A stretch of 64,000 nucleotides of DNA from Nostoc sphaeroides (lineage in GTDB: Bacteria; Cyanobacteriota; Cyanobacteriia; Cyanobacteriales; Nostocaceae). The stretch spans positions 3,842,501 to 3,906,500 of the forward strand of contig NZ_CP031941.1 of assembly GCF_003443655.1 (NCBI RefSeq), given 5' to 3'. Positions within the stretch are counted from its first letter, which is position 1. Each line of letters begins with the position of its first letter. A program made the translations under genes and the position numbers. The notes below the pieces were generated by a model. That model did not search any database. It saw nothing but the letters and a program-made list of their open reading frames with translations, and was not told the origin of the DNA. Positions 42,723-55,326 of this stretch are shown here, piece by piece.

Positions 42723-43416
42723 GTAACTTATGTGATGAGTTAACGCGCCTACATATTGCACAAACTCCGTGTAAACCGTCCGACCGTCATTAGTTACTTG
42801 TACTGGGCCTTGTCGTTGGCGCAGCCTCTCGTAGAGAAGTATTAGTCCAGAAGTGTTTACCATTGGACTTTGGACAAAGGACAAATGACAAATGACAATC
42901 TCACCAGTTGATGTGCAATCTTATTTGCGTAACAGCTTCATGAATTTAGTCTTCAGTTTCCACAATTGTCACCATGATGTAACAGCAAAAATACTTAAAT
43001 AAAATATATTTAGTCTTTATTTTTACACAAATTCAATGTTTGCCGAATAAAAGTATTCTGAAAATCAACTGGTAGCCTTTCACCACTGTCCGAGATATCT
43101 TCTCATAGCAGATACACGGATTCCCAAAGAAATCAACTAGTTTAAGGCCACGTTTGAGATTACTTATTTTCACTCAAAAAAATTACTTTTGTTTTCCCTA
43201 AATTTTCTGTATATAAATCTAGATGAAATGTTTGCCAAAACCTATTACCAACAATGGTGTTGGCAATTTTGTTGGGTAGGTGCGCGTAGGTAAAATTCCC
43301 TTTGACAAAAGTTTTTTGGGAGAGCGATCGCACAATAACTGCCAAATGTAACGGATTGCAACGTATAATGAGAATCGACAAAACCATTAAGAAATATTGA
43401 AGGGCATTAGGGTTAA
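42723..43416. other. Gene-free stretch before crtP
   Basis: A palindromic repeat unit (42808-42840) and GACAAAT 7-mers (42870-42895), then AT-rich promoter sequence. No gene or RNA recognised. Confidence 0.5.
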
Positions 43417-45772
<2,356 letters not shown>

Positions 45773-45899
45773 AAAATTAGTCATTTGTCTCTAGTCCTTA
45801 GTCCTTAGTGTTTTATAAATAACCAACGGCTAATAACAAATGACAAATGACTATTGACTCTTAAGAGCAAGTCTGATAACATTGATATTCGTGAGTCAT

Positions 45900-45991
45900 G
45901 GAGAGGTGGCTGAGTGGTCGAAAGCGGCAGATTGCTAATCTGTTGTACGGCAGGTAACTCCGTACCGAGGGTTCGAATCCCTCCCTCTCCG
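45900..45991 (+). tRNA. tRNA-Ser (GCT)
   Basis: Canonical class II, acceptor GGAGAGG/CCTCTCC, loop TTGCTAA, long variable arm, T-loop TTCGAAT. Better formed than the array copy at 38324. Confidence 0.96.
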
Positions 45992-46181
45992 TTTTCCAGC
46001 CTTTGATACACAGAGTATGTTCTGTGTGGAAGAATAATACTAATCTAGTGTAAATATTTCTACTCCTAAAGATGGATGATATGATTTATCTTTTGGAGTC
46101 TTGATAAGATCCAGCTAACTTAGAAATCTAGTTTGAATCTTATTTTTAGGCTCCTAAATATCTGAGGAGTCAAAGTTACTT

Positions 46182-47501
46182 ATGAAAAAAATTAGCGCCG
46201 CCTTAACCTTCAGTATAGCTACCCTAGCAATTGGGTTCCTAGTTGGGGCTTGTGGTGATAATAGTACCCCCAATGGCACAGCTAACACCGGAAGTACCGC
46301 TACCCCAGCAGCAAACTCAACTACTACAAGCAGTGATAAAGGGCTAAAAATTGGTTCCCTGCTACCGACTACAGGCGATTTGGCTTCTGTCGGACAGCAG
46401 ATGCTAGGTTCTGTTCCTTTACTTGTCGATACCGTCAACGCTTGCGGTGGGGTGAATGGCGAACCAGTTACTTTAGTGCAAGTAGACGACCAAACCGACC
46501 CCAGAGCGGGTGCAGCCGGTATGACCAAACTAGCAACTTTAGATAAAGTGGCAGGTGTAGTTGGTTCCTTTGCCAGTAGCGTCTCTAGTGCAGCAGTCTC
46601 CATTGCCACGCCGAATAAAGTTATGCTGGTTTCCCCTGGTAGTACCAGCCCTGTCTTTACTGAAAAAGCTCAAAAAGGCGACTATAAAGGCTTTTGGGCG
46701 CGTACTGCTCCCCCTGATACCTACCAAGCACTAGCTTTAGCCCAACTTGCCAGAAAAAAAGGTTTCAAGCGAGTTTCTACAGTTGTGATTAATAACGATT
46801 ATGGTGTTGGCTTTGAAAAAGCATTTGTGCAAACTTTTGAAAAATTGGGTGGAACTATAGTTAATAAAGATAAGCCTGTCCGCTACGATCCGAAAGCCCA
46901 GACATTTGATACAGAAGCGGCTGCTGCTTTTGCTGGTAAACCAGATGCGGTCCTAGCTGTACTTTATGCTGAAACTGGTAGTCTGTTTCTGAAAGCCGCC
47001 TATCAGCAAGGTGTGACAAAGGGAGTGCAAATTTTACTGACAGATGGAGTAAAATCACCTACTTTTCCCGAACAAGTTGGCAAAGATGGTGATAAATTTA
47101 TTTTAACCGGAGCGATCGGTACAGTACCCGGTTCCAATGGTAAAGCACTAGAAGCTTTCAACAAACTGTGGAAGGATAAAAAGGGTGGTGCGCCAGGGGA
47201 ATACGCTCCTCAAGCTTGGGATGCAGCTGCTTTATTGACATTGGCAGCACAAGCTGCTAAAGAAAATACAGGCGTTGGAATAGCCGGCAAAATTCGTGAA
47301 GTCGCTGATGGCCCTGGCACAGAAGTTACCGATGTCTGCGAGGGACTGAAGTTACTGAAAGATGGTCAAAAGATTAACTATCAAGGAGCTAGCGGCAACG
47401 TAGATGTTGATGCTAACGGCGATGTAGTCGGTGTTTACGATGTTTGGACAGTAGGAGACGATGGGAAAATCAAGGTAATTGACAAAGTTACCCCTAAATA
47501 A
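46182..47501 (+). CDS. Amino-acid ABC transporter substrate-binding lipoprotein (NatB-like)
   Basis: 439 residues. Signal peptide with lipobox LVGAC (Cys at about 24), a Ser/Thr-rich linker to about 60, then a periplasmic-binding type I (Leu/Ile/Val-type) domain: IGSLLPTTGDLASVGQQML, VDDQTDPRAGAAG, VVGSFASSVSSA. Similar to NatB of the neutral amino-acid system of Anabaena. The permease and ATPase genes are not adjacent. Confidence 0.87.
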   Translation: MKKISAALTFSIATLAIGFLVGACGDNSTPNGTANTGSTATPAANSTTTSSDKGLKIGSLLPTTGDLASVGQQMLGSVPLLVDTVNACGGVNGEPVTLVQVDDQTDPRAGAAGMTKLATLDKVAGVVGSFASSVSSAAVSIATPNKVMLVSPGSTSPVFTEKAQKGDYKGFWARTAPPDTYQALALAQLARKKGFKRVSTVVINNDYGVGFEKAFVQTFEKLGGTIVNKDKPVRYDPKAQTFDTEAAAAFAGKPDAVLAVLYAETGSLFLKAAYQQGVTKGVQILLTDGVKSPTFPEQVGKDGDKFILTGAIGTVPGSNGKALEAFNKLWKDKKGGAPGEYAPQAWDAAALLTLAAQAAKENTGVGIAGKIREVADGPGTEVTDVCEGLKLLKDGQKINYQGASGNVDVDANGDVVGVYDVWTVGDDGKIKVIDKVTPK

Positions 47502-47504
47502 AAA

Positions 47505-47689
47505 GTTAGGAGTTAGGAGTTAGGAGTTAGGAGTTAGGAGTTAGGAGTTAGGAGTTAGGAGTTAGGAGTTTGGAGTTAGGAGTTTGGAGTTAGGAGTTAG
47601 GAGTTAGGAGTTAGGAGTTAGGAGTTTGGAGTTAGGAGTTTGGAGTTTGGAGTTTGGAGTTAGGAGTTTGGAGTTTGGAGTTAGGAGTG
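47505..47689. repeat. About 26 copies of TTAGGAG/TTTGGAG
   Basis: A purine-rich 7-mer tandem array of 185 bp, with a T-for-A variant at irregular units. It follows the binding-protein stop within 5 bp. Such short tandemly repeated repetitive (STRR) sequences are known in heterocystous cyanobacteria. Confidence 0.95.
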
Positions 47690-47777
47690 AAATATTACAA
47701 GTATTAGAGCAGAAAGCCCGTTAAGAAATTAGCTAAAAAGCACCTCAAGGTAAGTAGACAGCGCAAAGATTTTGCAA

Positions 47778-47800
47778 TCCCACACCTTTAAGGTGTGGGA
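47778..47800. terminator. Palindrome TCCCACACCTT-T-AAGGTGTGGGA
   Basis: Perfect 11-bp arms between convergent genes, without a T-run. It could end transcription on both strands. Confidence 0.5.
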
Positions 47801-47842
47801 GTGTCAATAACTTAGAACTTCTAACTCTCTAACTCTTAAGTT

Positions 47843-48682
47843 TTAAAAGCCAGTGAAGTTGTAACCAACTCCTAACAACAAGCCTATATCAGTTTCATCG
47901 AAAAATCCGGCATTCACAGCAGCTGTTGCAGTGAATTGAGGAGTTAGAGGCACATCAATGCCACCAGATACTAAAAAGGCTAATTGCGAATCATCACCAG
48001 TTTTGTAAGCTGCACCCACTCCAATGTAAGGTGCGATCGCTAACGGTTCGCTAAAAGCATCTGCTGACTTGAAGGTAAAATCGTAGGTGATCGGAACTAG
48101 AACTGTGGTGTTGTCCCCAAATACGGCTGAGGGTCGCACTGATATAGAATTTGTCACTCCGATTTTGCTGACTACTGCGAAGTTACCATCGCCCAAAGAT
48201 GAGTCTCCACCACTCAAACCAATATTAGCAGCTACGCCAATATAGCTGCTGCCGCCACGGGTAGTTCTACCTAAATCAATATCCGATTGCGCTACTTTGG
48301 GAGCAGATGGTTGAGAAGTCGTTTGAGAAGTCGGTTGTACAAACTCAGAGGTAAGCGTTGCAGATGAGGTTGCCACTGTGCCTGGAATGGGTGTAGGCGT
48401 TACACTGGCGTTTTCCTGTATCGCATTTGGGGGCTGCTGTACCTTAGCTAAATTTGTTGCTGTAAATGTTTCAGTTGTTTCTGTAGAGAGATTTTGACTT
48501 ACAGTGTCTAGTTCTGTACTAAACTCGTTGGGAGACGCTACGGTTGTGGAAGGGTCGGTTAATGCTTGACTGCTCACCTTGTCAACTGTCTGGGCACTTG
48601 CAGATAAGCCGCTACTCAGGACTGTAAGAGCAGCTATACTTGGCAACCAAAAAACACCTTTACGAAAAAAAATAGTAGTCAC
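47843..48682 (-). CDS. Outer-membrane beta-barrel protein
   Basis: I prefer GTG 48682, 5 bases after AGGAG (GTG 48688 is too close). About 279 residues: signal peptide ending SASA, a Thr/Ser/Gln-rich linker to about 140, then a beta-barrel of short amphipathic strands (SYIGVAANIGLSGG, AIAPYIGVGAAYKTG, TATAAVNAGFFDETDIGLLLGVGYNFTGF) with the terminal Phe of outer-membrane barrels. Opacity-type fold. Role unknown. Confidence 0.8.
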   Translation of the reverse strand: MTTIFFRKGVFWLPSIAALTVLSSGLSASAQTVDKVSSQALTDPSTTVASPNEFSTELDTVSQNLSTETTETFTATNLAKVQQPPNAIQENASVTPTPIPGTVATSSATLTSEFVQPTSQTTSQPSAPKVAQSDIDLGRTTRGGSSYIGVAANIGLSGGDSSLGDGNFAVVSKIGVTNSISVRPSAVFGDNTTVLVPITYDFTFKSADAFSEPLAIAPYIGVGAAYKTGDDSQLAFLVSGGIDVPLTPQFTATAAVNAGFFDETDIGLLLGVGYNFTGF

Positions 48683-49229
48683 GTTCACTCCTAAAACAAT
48701 ATTGCCACGAAAAATAAAGGGTTTTGTTGACTTTAATCAACAAATTCGGGCAATACTCAAAATTTAACATCAAAAAATCGGTTTTTTCCATTCTGACTTT
48801 ACTGGATTTATTTAGTTAATATTTACTATCAAAAAAATTAAATACCATTTCCTAAATATCTGGAATTTGGCAGATGACAAAAATTATTTTTGCTTTAGTA
48901 AAGAGTCTATTTGTTAAGGAGGTCATTAGGATTGCGAAAACTTTTAACAAAAAACTTAGCCTATATCAACACCTAGTTCTCTTAGTTTTTCTGCTAACTC
49001 CGTAGTACAAGAGAAGAGGAGATATTCCAAGTAGCGACTACCAAAGAAAGGCTTCCCTTAACTTATGGTTGGTGTATTTCCGCCATGCTCTACTAGAAAT
49101 TGCGCTTTGTAACAAAAAAAGTTGATTATGAAGTTATATTACGAAGCTTGCAAAAATATTTAGAAATTCTCTAGAAGGCAAACATAGTTCTAACGTAGAA
49201 CCTATTAGGAGAGACTTGAGGCAAATGTG
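48683..49229. other. Gene-free, divergent promoter region
   Basis: AT-rich; no repeat or RNA recognised in about 540 bp. Confidence 0.5.
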
Positions 49230-49547
49230 ATGAGCGGAAATAATATTCAAAAGTATCGGTTTGTCTGTACCCTGACTTTCGGTGATATCTACGGTCAAAT
49301 AATTGTTTGGTTGATTACAATTACCCTAAGTTTGGCATCAGCCTTAGCGCTTATGGGTGCCAAGCGGCCCGTGTACGCTTTAGCAACAGCGGGTCTGGTC
49401 GTTCTGCTATCGCTACCTTTCTTGTTGTTTGCGTTTGTCACTACCTTGTTAAATCATATTGAACTCACTCCTGTAGGGCCTGGAACCAAAATGGAACCCA
49501 TGCCAGGTAATGTGTCTCAACAACAACCTGTAGAAGCGGCTAGCTGA
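49230..49547 (+). CDS. Small two-helix membrane protein, unknown
   Basis: 105 residues from ATG 49230, with TTGAGG 8 bases upstream. Two hydrophobic segments (about 22-42 and 50-75) and a polar Pro/Gln tail. YRFVCTLTFGDIYGQIIVWLIT at the start. I do not recognise the family. Confidence 0.65.
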   Translation: MSGNNIQKYRFVCTLTFGDIYGQIIVWLITITLSLASALALMGAKRPVYALATAGLVVLLSLPFLLFAFVTTLLNHIELTPVGPGTKMEPMPGNVSQQQPVEAAS

Positions 49548-49554
49548 AGAGTTA

Positions 49555-49625
49555 GGAGTAGAGACGTGATTAATCGCGTCTGTACAAAAGTTAGGAGTAG
49601 AGACGCCATTAATCGCGTCTGTACA
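49555..49625. repeat. Two GAGACG...CGTCTC palindromic units
   Basis: AGAGACGTGATTAATCGCGT and AGAGACGCCATTAATCGCGT stand in tandem. Related units: 1694-1735, 5268-5300, 16721-16747. Confidence 0.75.
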
Positions 49626-49648
49626 GGAGAGACTTCATTTTTAGCTCT

Positions 49649-49776
49649 TAGGGACTTCCAAATAAAAAAATATACAACTATTTATTGTGGGGTGGACGTC
49701 TCGCCCGCCCATAGTCAAAGGCACTTATGTTACCCACCCCACAAGATTGGATAATTTATTTCTTGGAAGTCCCTTA
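49649..49776. mobile_element. MITE, family 2, copy C
   Basis: 128 bp with ends TAGGGACTTCCAAATAAAAA and TTTCTTGGAAGTCCCTTA. The core holds TTGTGGGGTGGACGTCTCGC and its complement CACCCCACAA. No ORF. Confidence 0.8.
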
Positions 49777-49796
49777 ATTTCAAAATTTGTAATAGC

Positions 49797-49824
49797 ATCC
49801 CTGTCTATAGGCAGGGATTTTTTT
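49797..49824 (+). terminator. Rho-independent terminator
   Basis: ATCCCTG/CAGGGAT stem, 8-nt loop and seven T. Confidence 0.82.
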
Positions 49825-49900
49825 GTAGAGATGCAACCCACTACCTGATTAATCACCTCTCTACAATAGAACAGCAGGGGTTTGCAATCAGGGGCTAATT

Positions 49901-51628
49901 ATGCTGGAACACGATGTGATTATTGTCGGGGGTGGATTGGCGGGATGTCGGGCTGCTGTAGAAATTGCCCGTATTGACCCTAGTTTAAATATTGCTGTGG
50001 TTGCCAAAACCCACCCAATTCGATCGCACTCAGTGGCGGCTCAAGGTGGTATGGCTGCATCGCTGAGAAATGTTGATTCCGAAGATAGTTGGCAAGCACA
50101 TGCTTTTGATACTGTCAAGGGTTCTGATTATTTGGCAGACCAAGATGCTGTGGCAATTCTCGCCCAAGAAGCGCCAGATGTAGTAATTGACTTGGAACAT
50201 CTAGGGGTTTTGTTCTCTCGCTTACCCGATGGGCGCATTGCTCAACGGGCTTTTGGCGGACATTCCCACAATCGCACTTGCTACGCTGCTGATAAAACCG
50301 GTCACGCGATTTTGCACGAATTGGTTAATAACTTGCGGCGTTATGGGGTGCAAGTTTATGAAGAATGGTATGTGATGCGTCTCATTTTAGAAGAAAATGA
50401 GGCGAAGGGTGTGGTAATGTTCCATCTTTTGGATGGACGTATAGAGGTGGTGCGAGCCAAGGCAGTGATGTTTGCCACAGGGGGCTATGGTCGCGTTTAT
50501 AACACCACCTCTAATGATTACGCTTCTTCTGGGGATGGTTTGGCAATGACTGCGATCGCAGGTTTGCCCCTGGAAGATATGGAATTTGTCCAATTTCATC
50601 CCACTGGCTTATATCCAGTAGGCGTGTTGATTTCAGAAGCAGTACGGGGTGAAGGGGCGTATCTGATAAATAGTGAAGGCGATCGCTTTATGGCGAACTA
50701 CGCACCCAGTCGCATGGAACTGGCTCCTCGTGATATTACCTCACGAGCGATCGCTTACGAAATTCGCGCCGGTCGTGGTGTTCATCTTGATGGTAGTGCT
50801 GGTGGCCCCTTTGTCTATCTGGATCTCCGCCATCTGGGTAAAGAAAAAATTATGAGTCGCGTCCCCTTCTGTTGGGAAGAAGCACACCGATTGGTAGGTG
50901 TTGACGCGGTAACTCAACCTATGCCAGTCCGCCCGACAATTCACTATTGTATGGGTGGTATCCCAGTTAATACTGATGGGCAAGTCCGTAGTAGTGGTGA
51001 TGGTTTAGTTGAAGCTTTCTTTGCTGCTGGCGAAACATCTTGTGTTTCCGTACATGGTGCTAATCGTTTGGGGAGTAATTCTCTGCTGGAATGTGTCGTT
51101 TATGGCAAGAGAACTGGGGCTGCGATCGCGCAATTTGTCCAAAAACGTAAGCTGCCCTCTGTAGATGAGCAACGATATGTAACGGAAGCCCAGCAACAAA
51201 TCCAAGCTTTGCTAGAACAACCAGGACAATATCGCATTAATGAAGTCCGTCAAGCCTTCCAGGATTGTATGACTGAGTACTGCGGTGTTTTCCGCACTGA
51301 GGCATTAATGAGTGAAGGGTTACACAAATTAGCAGAAATCCAACAAAAATATCCACAAATTTATTTAGATGACAAAGGTAGTTGCTGGAATACAGAACTT
51401 GTGGAAGCCTTAGAATTGCGAAGTTTGATGGTAGTGGGACAGACTATTTTGGCATCAGCTTTAAATCGCCAAGAGAGTCGTGGCGCTCATTTCCGCGAAG
51501 ATTATTCTGAGCGAGATGATACCAACTTTCTCAAACACACAATGGCTTACTATTCACCAGCAGGAATTGAGATTCAATATCGAGCGGTGGCGATTACCAT
51601 GTTTGAACCAAAAGAGCGGAAGTATTAG
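49901..51628 (+). CDS. sdhA: Succinate dehydrogenase / fumarate reductase flavoprotein
   Basis: 575 residues. The FAD motif [17 protein letters not shown] is at about 7-23; the FAD-linking loop is [15 protein letters not shown] with His next to the usual site; [23 protein letters not shown] and the active-site Arg in [15 protein letters not shown] are typical. It oxidises succinate and feeds electrons to plastoquinone in the thylakoid chain. sdhB is not adjacent, as usual in cyanobacteria. Confidence 0.95.
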   Translation: MLEHDVIIVGGGLAGCRAAVEIARIDPSLNIAVVAKTHPIRSHSVAAQGGMAASLRNVDSEDSWQAHAFDTVKGSDYLADQDAVAILAQEAPDVVIDLEHLGVLFSRLPDGRIAQRAFGGHSHNRTCYAADKTGHAILHELVNNLRRYGVQVYEEWYVMRLILEENEAKGVVMFHLLDGRIEVVRAKAVMFATGGYGRVYNTTSNDYASSGDGLAMTAIAGLPLEDMEFVQFHPTGLYPVGVLISEAVRGEGAYLINSEGDRFMANYAPSRMELAPRDITSRAIAYEIRAGRGVHLDGSAGGPFVYLDLRHLGKEKIMSRVPFCWEEAHRLVGVDAVTQPMPVRPTIHYCMGGIPVNTDGQVRSSGDGLVEAFFAAGETSCVSVHGANRLGSNSLLECVVYGKRTGAAIAQFVQKRKLPSVDEQRYVTEAQQQIQALLEQPGQYRINEVRQAFQDCMTEYCGVFRTEALMSEGLHKLAEIQQKYPQIYLDDKGSCWNTELVEALELRSLMVVGQTILASALNRQESRGAHFREDYSERDDTNFLKHTMAYYSPAGIEIQYRAVAITMFEPKERKY

Positions 51629-51810
51629 CCAAAGATAAATTTATGTGAGAAATCGAGGGGACTACAAAAATTTTGTCCACCTCGATTAAGAATTTTAAAT
51701 GATTAAGTTATCAATCAGAACCTAATTGTTTCTGAATCACAGCTATTATCTTTTCTTCCCAAGCCGGATCATTTAATTGATCAATATGGGAATTGGAAAT
51801 TTGTTCTATG

Positions 51811-52017
51811 ATGCAAAACCTCAACCAGATGACCAATACTGAAATAAAACGATATATTTCAGAACATAGAAATGAGGAAGAAGCGTTTCGGGCTGCATTA
51901 CAAGTTTTGATGAGTCGTTCTGACTTCTCTACACAACACCCTTATCCTTTCGATCTTGACAATCCTGAGAGCAAGGTAGAAGCTCTCCTCTTAGAAAAAC
52001 TCAATCGAACTGAGTGA
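51811..52017 (+). CDS. DUF6887-like small protein
   Basis: 68 residues (ATG 51811 or 51808). QNLNQMTNTEIKRYISEHRNEEEAFRAALQVLM, then a short acidic tail ending EALLLEKLNR. Resembles the small cyanobacterial proteins annotated DUF6887, often found with DUF6888 in toxin-antitoxin-like pairs; no partner is seen here. Confidence 0.62.
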   Translation: MQNLNQMTNTEIKRYISEHRNEEEAFRAALQVLMSRSDFSTQHPYPFDLDNPESKVEALLLEKLNRTE

Positions 52018-52047
52018 GAAGCGATCGCCTATATTTTAAATTGAGGC

Positions 52048-52446
52048 TTAGATAAATAAACTAGGTGAAACCTTGAAGTAATCACCAAGTATTTTGGCTT
52101 GTGCCTTGCTAATCGAACGCTTACCATTAACAACTTCAGACACCACACCGCTCGATCCAATAACGCCTACTAAGTCAGCTTGACGGGTTCCACTTGCTTC
52201 CATAATGTGTTGAAGTATCTCATGAGGCACAGATAAATCCATCGGGTAGTTCTGTGTTTCATATACCTCAATCAGCTTCACCAGCAATTTATGTAGAACT
52301 CGCTGCTCTGGAGTGCGATTTCTCGCAAAGGTTAGACGCTCTACCACTGTCAAAACACGTTCATATTCGTCTTCCGTCTCAATTACCTTGGGAGCAACTT
52401 CAGCTACCAGATTGCGATAAGCAATTTCGTCAAAAGTAAAAGTCAT
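52048..52446 (-). CDS. higA: HigA-type antitoxin (XRE HTH)
   Basis: 132 residues from ATG 52446. The C-terminal HTH (about 85-130) reads MEASGTRQADLVGVIGSSGVVSEVVNGKRSISKAQAKILGDYFKV, with the typical Q..LA.. position as ADLVGVIG. The N-terminal part (EVAPKVIETEDEYERVLTVVERL) is as in HigA. It normally neutralises HigB and represses the operon. Its toxin gene just upstream is only a remnant in the same frame. Confidence 0.82.
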   Translation of the reverse strand: MTFTFDEIAYRNLVAEVAPKVIETEDEYERVLTVVERLTFARNRTPEQRVLHKLLVKLIEVYETQNYPMDLSVPHEILQHIMEASGTRQADLVGVIGSSGVVSEVVNGKRSISKAQAKILGDYFKVSPSLFI

Positions 52447-52621
52447 TTTTCCATTTTCCTTTATCGTATTCAGTATGTGTTGTAAATATTTATTGATTTC
52501 ATACCCATATATACCCAAGAGCGGAAAGTATTTGTAGTAAACTACCTGGTCTTCATAATCAATACCGACAATTAGGCGATAATCATTACCCTTGACATTG
52601 AAAAAGCTGGTGACAATGATG
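52447..52621 (-). pseudogene. HigB (RelE-type) toxin remnant
   Basis: The frame ahead of higA is open from 52621 and reads TSFFNVKGNDYRLIVGIDYEDQVVYYKYF, which is the central beta-sheet of HigB. A typical end (THAEYDKI) is absent; instead PLLGIYGYEINKYLQHIL runs directly into higA without a stop. There is no start codon except a TTG at 52518. The toxin is truncated at both ends. Confidence 0.7.
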
Positions 52622-52635
52622 GCTCACTGGTGTGA

Positions 52636-53631
<996 letters not shown>

Positions 53632-53693
53632 TGGTAAAAAGTGCAATAATTTCATTTTTACTTAATAAATGATTTAGAAAAGTGAGGTGAGTG

Positions 53694-54338
53694 ATGGCAA
53701 AGGAAAAACGCTCTGGTGGAAAAGGTTTTGGCAAACCACCTAAGCCATCTGGTATTGATGATTCGTTTGAATTTGAAGAACTTGTTAACGGCAAACAAAT
53801 CTTGGTAGCCAACGTAATTACAGATGCAACCAAAGGGATTGGAGATATGTTTAGACTCCTAACCTACAATGATTTGAATGACGATTTCTCAAATTTTAGA
53901 GTCGCTATTGGCACTGCATTTGAATCATCTTTAGTGAACTTAGCAAGAAGAAGAAGGCTTGAAGAAGGTAAAGGTTTGTTAACTTTAACCCCAAAAAGCT
54001 ATCGGCAAAAATGGAAACTTGCTGATAAAAGTGACGGTGATATGGTTTTCAATTGGTGGACTCTCTCTGAGTTAAAAGTTGCTCAAGAGCGTAGCTATAT
54101 TTTTGGAGGGACTCGAATTCTTGCTAGATTAGTGGAACCCTTAATTGTGCATAGCAAAGATAGGTTTCCAGTAATTTGTCATGCTGTTCCTTTCACGAAA
54201 GCAGAGGAAGAGACAAACTATGCTCATCTATTGTTCACCGTTCCACTCGATGCTAATGAGTCAACAGAACATCGCAAAATTTACATACTAGAACGCGAGA
54301 CTACACCTCTGACAAAATTAATACCTCCCAATTCTTAG
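53694..54338 (+). CDS. Hypothetical protein, unknown
   Basis: 214 residues; GAGGTGA before the ATG. Basic N-terminus (KEKRSGGKGFGKPPKPSG), then a mixed alpha/beta body without TM: FRVAIGTAFESSLVNLARRR and SYRQKWKLADKSDGDMVFNWW. I do not recognise a domain. Confidence 0.68.
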   Translation: MAKEKRSGGKGFGKPPKPSGIDDSFEFEELVNGKQILVANVITDATKGIGDMFRLLTYNDLNDDFSNFRVAIGTAFESSLVNLARRRRLEEGKGLLTLTPKSYRQKWKLADKSDGDMVFNWWTLSELKVAQERSYIFGGTRILARLVEPLIVHSKDRFPVICHAVPFTKAEEETNYAHLLFTVPLDANESTEHRKIYILERETTPLTKLIPPNS

Positions 54339-54402
54339 AATCCGTAAGGTGCGTTACACTCTGTTAACGCACCGATGTTAATCATAAAGATATCCGAGAA
54401 AT

Positions 54403-54539
54403 TAGGGACTTCCAAATAAAAAAATATCCAATTATTTATTGTATTTATTGTGGGGTGGGCGTCTCGCCCGCCCGTAATCAAGGGCGGGCGAGACGCCCAC
54501 CCCACAAGATTGTATAGTTTATTTCTTGGAAATCCCTTA
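54403..54539. mobile_element. MITE, family 2, copy D
   Basis: 137 bp with ends TAGGGACTTCCAAATAAAAA and TTTCTTGGAAATCCCTTA. The core is a long palindrome, TTGTGGGGTGGGCGTCTCGC and its complement. No ORF. Confidence 0.82.
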
Positions 54540-54553
54540 TCTAACCATTTCCG

Positions 54554-55018
54554 ATGGAAACTGCCATGTCTTCCCTAAAGGCGCATTCCCAAACGCTATA
54601 TGACACGGATTATTTGCAATGGATAGAAACGACTGTGGCAAAATTGCACAGTCATGACTACGCAAACGTGGACTGGGAAAATCTCATCGAAGAAATTGCC
54701 GACATGGGAAGGAGTGAGCGTCGGAGCCTCAAGAGTAATCTGATTGTAATTCTGGTGCATTTGCTCAAATGGCAATTTCAGCCTGAAAAGAGAAGCGGTA
54801 GCTGGGAAGGAAGCATCATTGAACATCGTAGACGTGTCAAAGAAGCTCTAGATGATTCGCCTAGTCTTAAATCCTATATTGAGAGCGTTTTTGCGGAGTG
54901 TTATGCACAAGCGGTTAAGCAAGCAAAAGCTGAAACTGGTTTGTTAGTGGAATCCTTTCCTCTGGTGTGTCCATATCAGCTACCAGAAGTTACAAATGAT
55001 GATTTCTTACCTCAGTAA
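54554..55018 (+). CDS. DUF29 family protein
   Basis: 154 residues. YDTDYLQWIETTVAKLHSHDY, VDWENLIEEIADMGRSERRSL and LVHLLKWQFQPEKRS are the DUF29 signature. All-helical and soluble. Function unknown; cyanobacteria have many copies. An alternative ATG is at 54566. Confidence 0.9.
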   Translation: METAMSSLKAHSQTLYDTDYLQWIETTVAKLHSHDYANVDWENLIEEIADMGRSERRSLKSNLIVILVHLLKWQFQPEKRSGSWEGSIIEHRRRVKEALDDSPSLKSYIESVFAECYAQAVKQAKAETGLLVESFPLVCPYQLPEVTNDDFLPQ

Positions 55019-55080
55019 GCACTGAATCGGGCTTATGTGCGCTTCATTCTCTGTACAGTTATCCTCTCCATTCCCTACTC

Positions 55081-55109
55081 TTGACTTGTACCTGTAACAA
55101 ATGTATAAT
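55081..55109 (+). promoter_or_regulatory. Promoter of the Mn2+ riboswitch unit
   Basis: -35 TTGACT, 17-bp spacer, -10 TATAAT, placing the start about 5-12 bases before the aptamer. Confidence 0.78.
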
Positions 55110-55120
55110 CTACTTTCATA

Positions 55121-55233
55121 GAAGGGGAGTAGCTGCTGGCATAAAAACATAAAAGCCAGTACATCTGAATCAACATACTGGCGATGAGCCTGGTTCAGAT
55201 GGCAAGTAATCAATATTTGAAAGCGAGACCTTC
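55121..55233 (+). promoter_or_regulatory. yybP-ykoY manganese riboswitch aptamer
   Basis: The core elements of the class are in order: GAAGGGGAGTAGC at the 5' side, TCAACATAC in the middle, and GCGAGACCTTC at the 3' side; GAAGG pairs with CCTTC as P1. Internal stems CTGGC/GCCAG and CTGAATC/GGTTCAG are visible. The class binds Mn2+ through the two loops. The gene downstream is a Mn2+ exporter, as expected. Confidence 0.88.
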
Positions 55234-55275
55234 ACTAAGTTCACACCGAAAAGTGTAAACTTGGTGAGGTCTTTT
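55227..55275 (+). terminator. Riboswitch expression platform (terminator)
   Basis: GACCTTCACTAAGTTCACAC pairs with GTGTAAACTTGGTGAGGTC (one bulge), then TTTT. Its 5' strand contains the CCTTC of aptamer P1, so the two folds exclude each other: Mn2+ would favour P1 and read-through. Confidence 0.85.
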
Positions 55276-55326
55276 GGTTCTCATCAAGCTTCACATCGGT
55301 AAACGATTTTTCAGGAGCTTGAGAGA

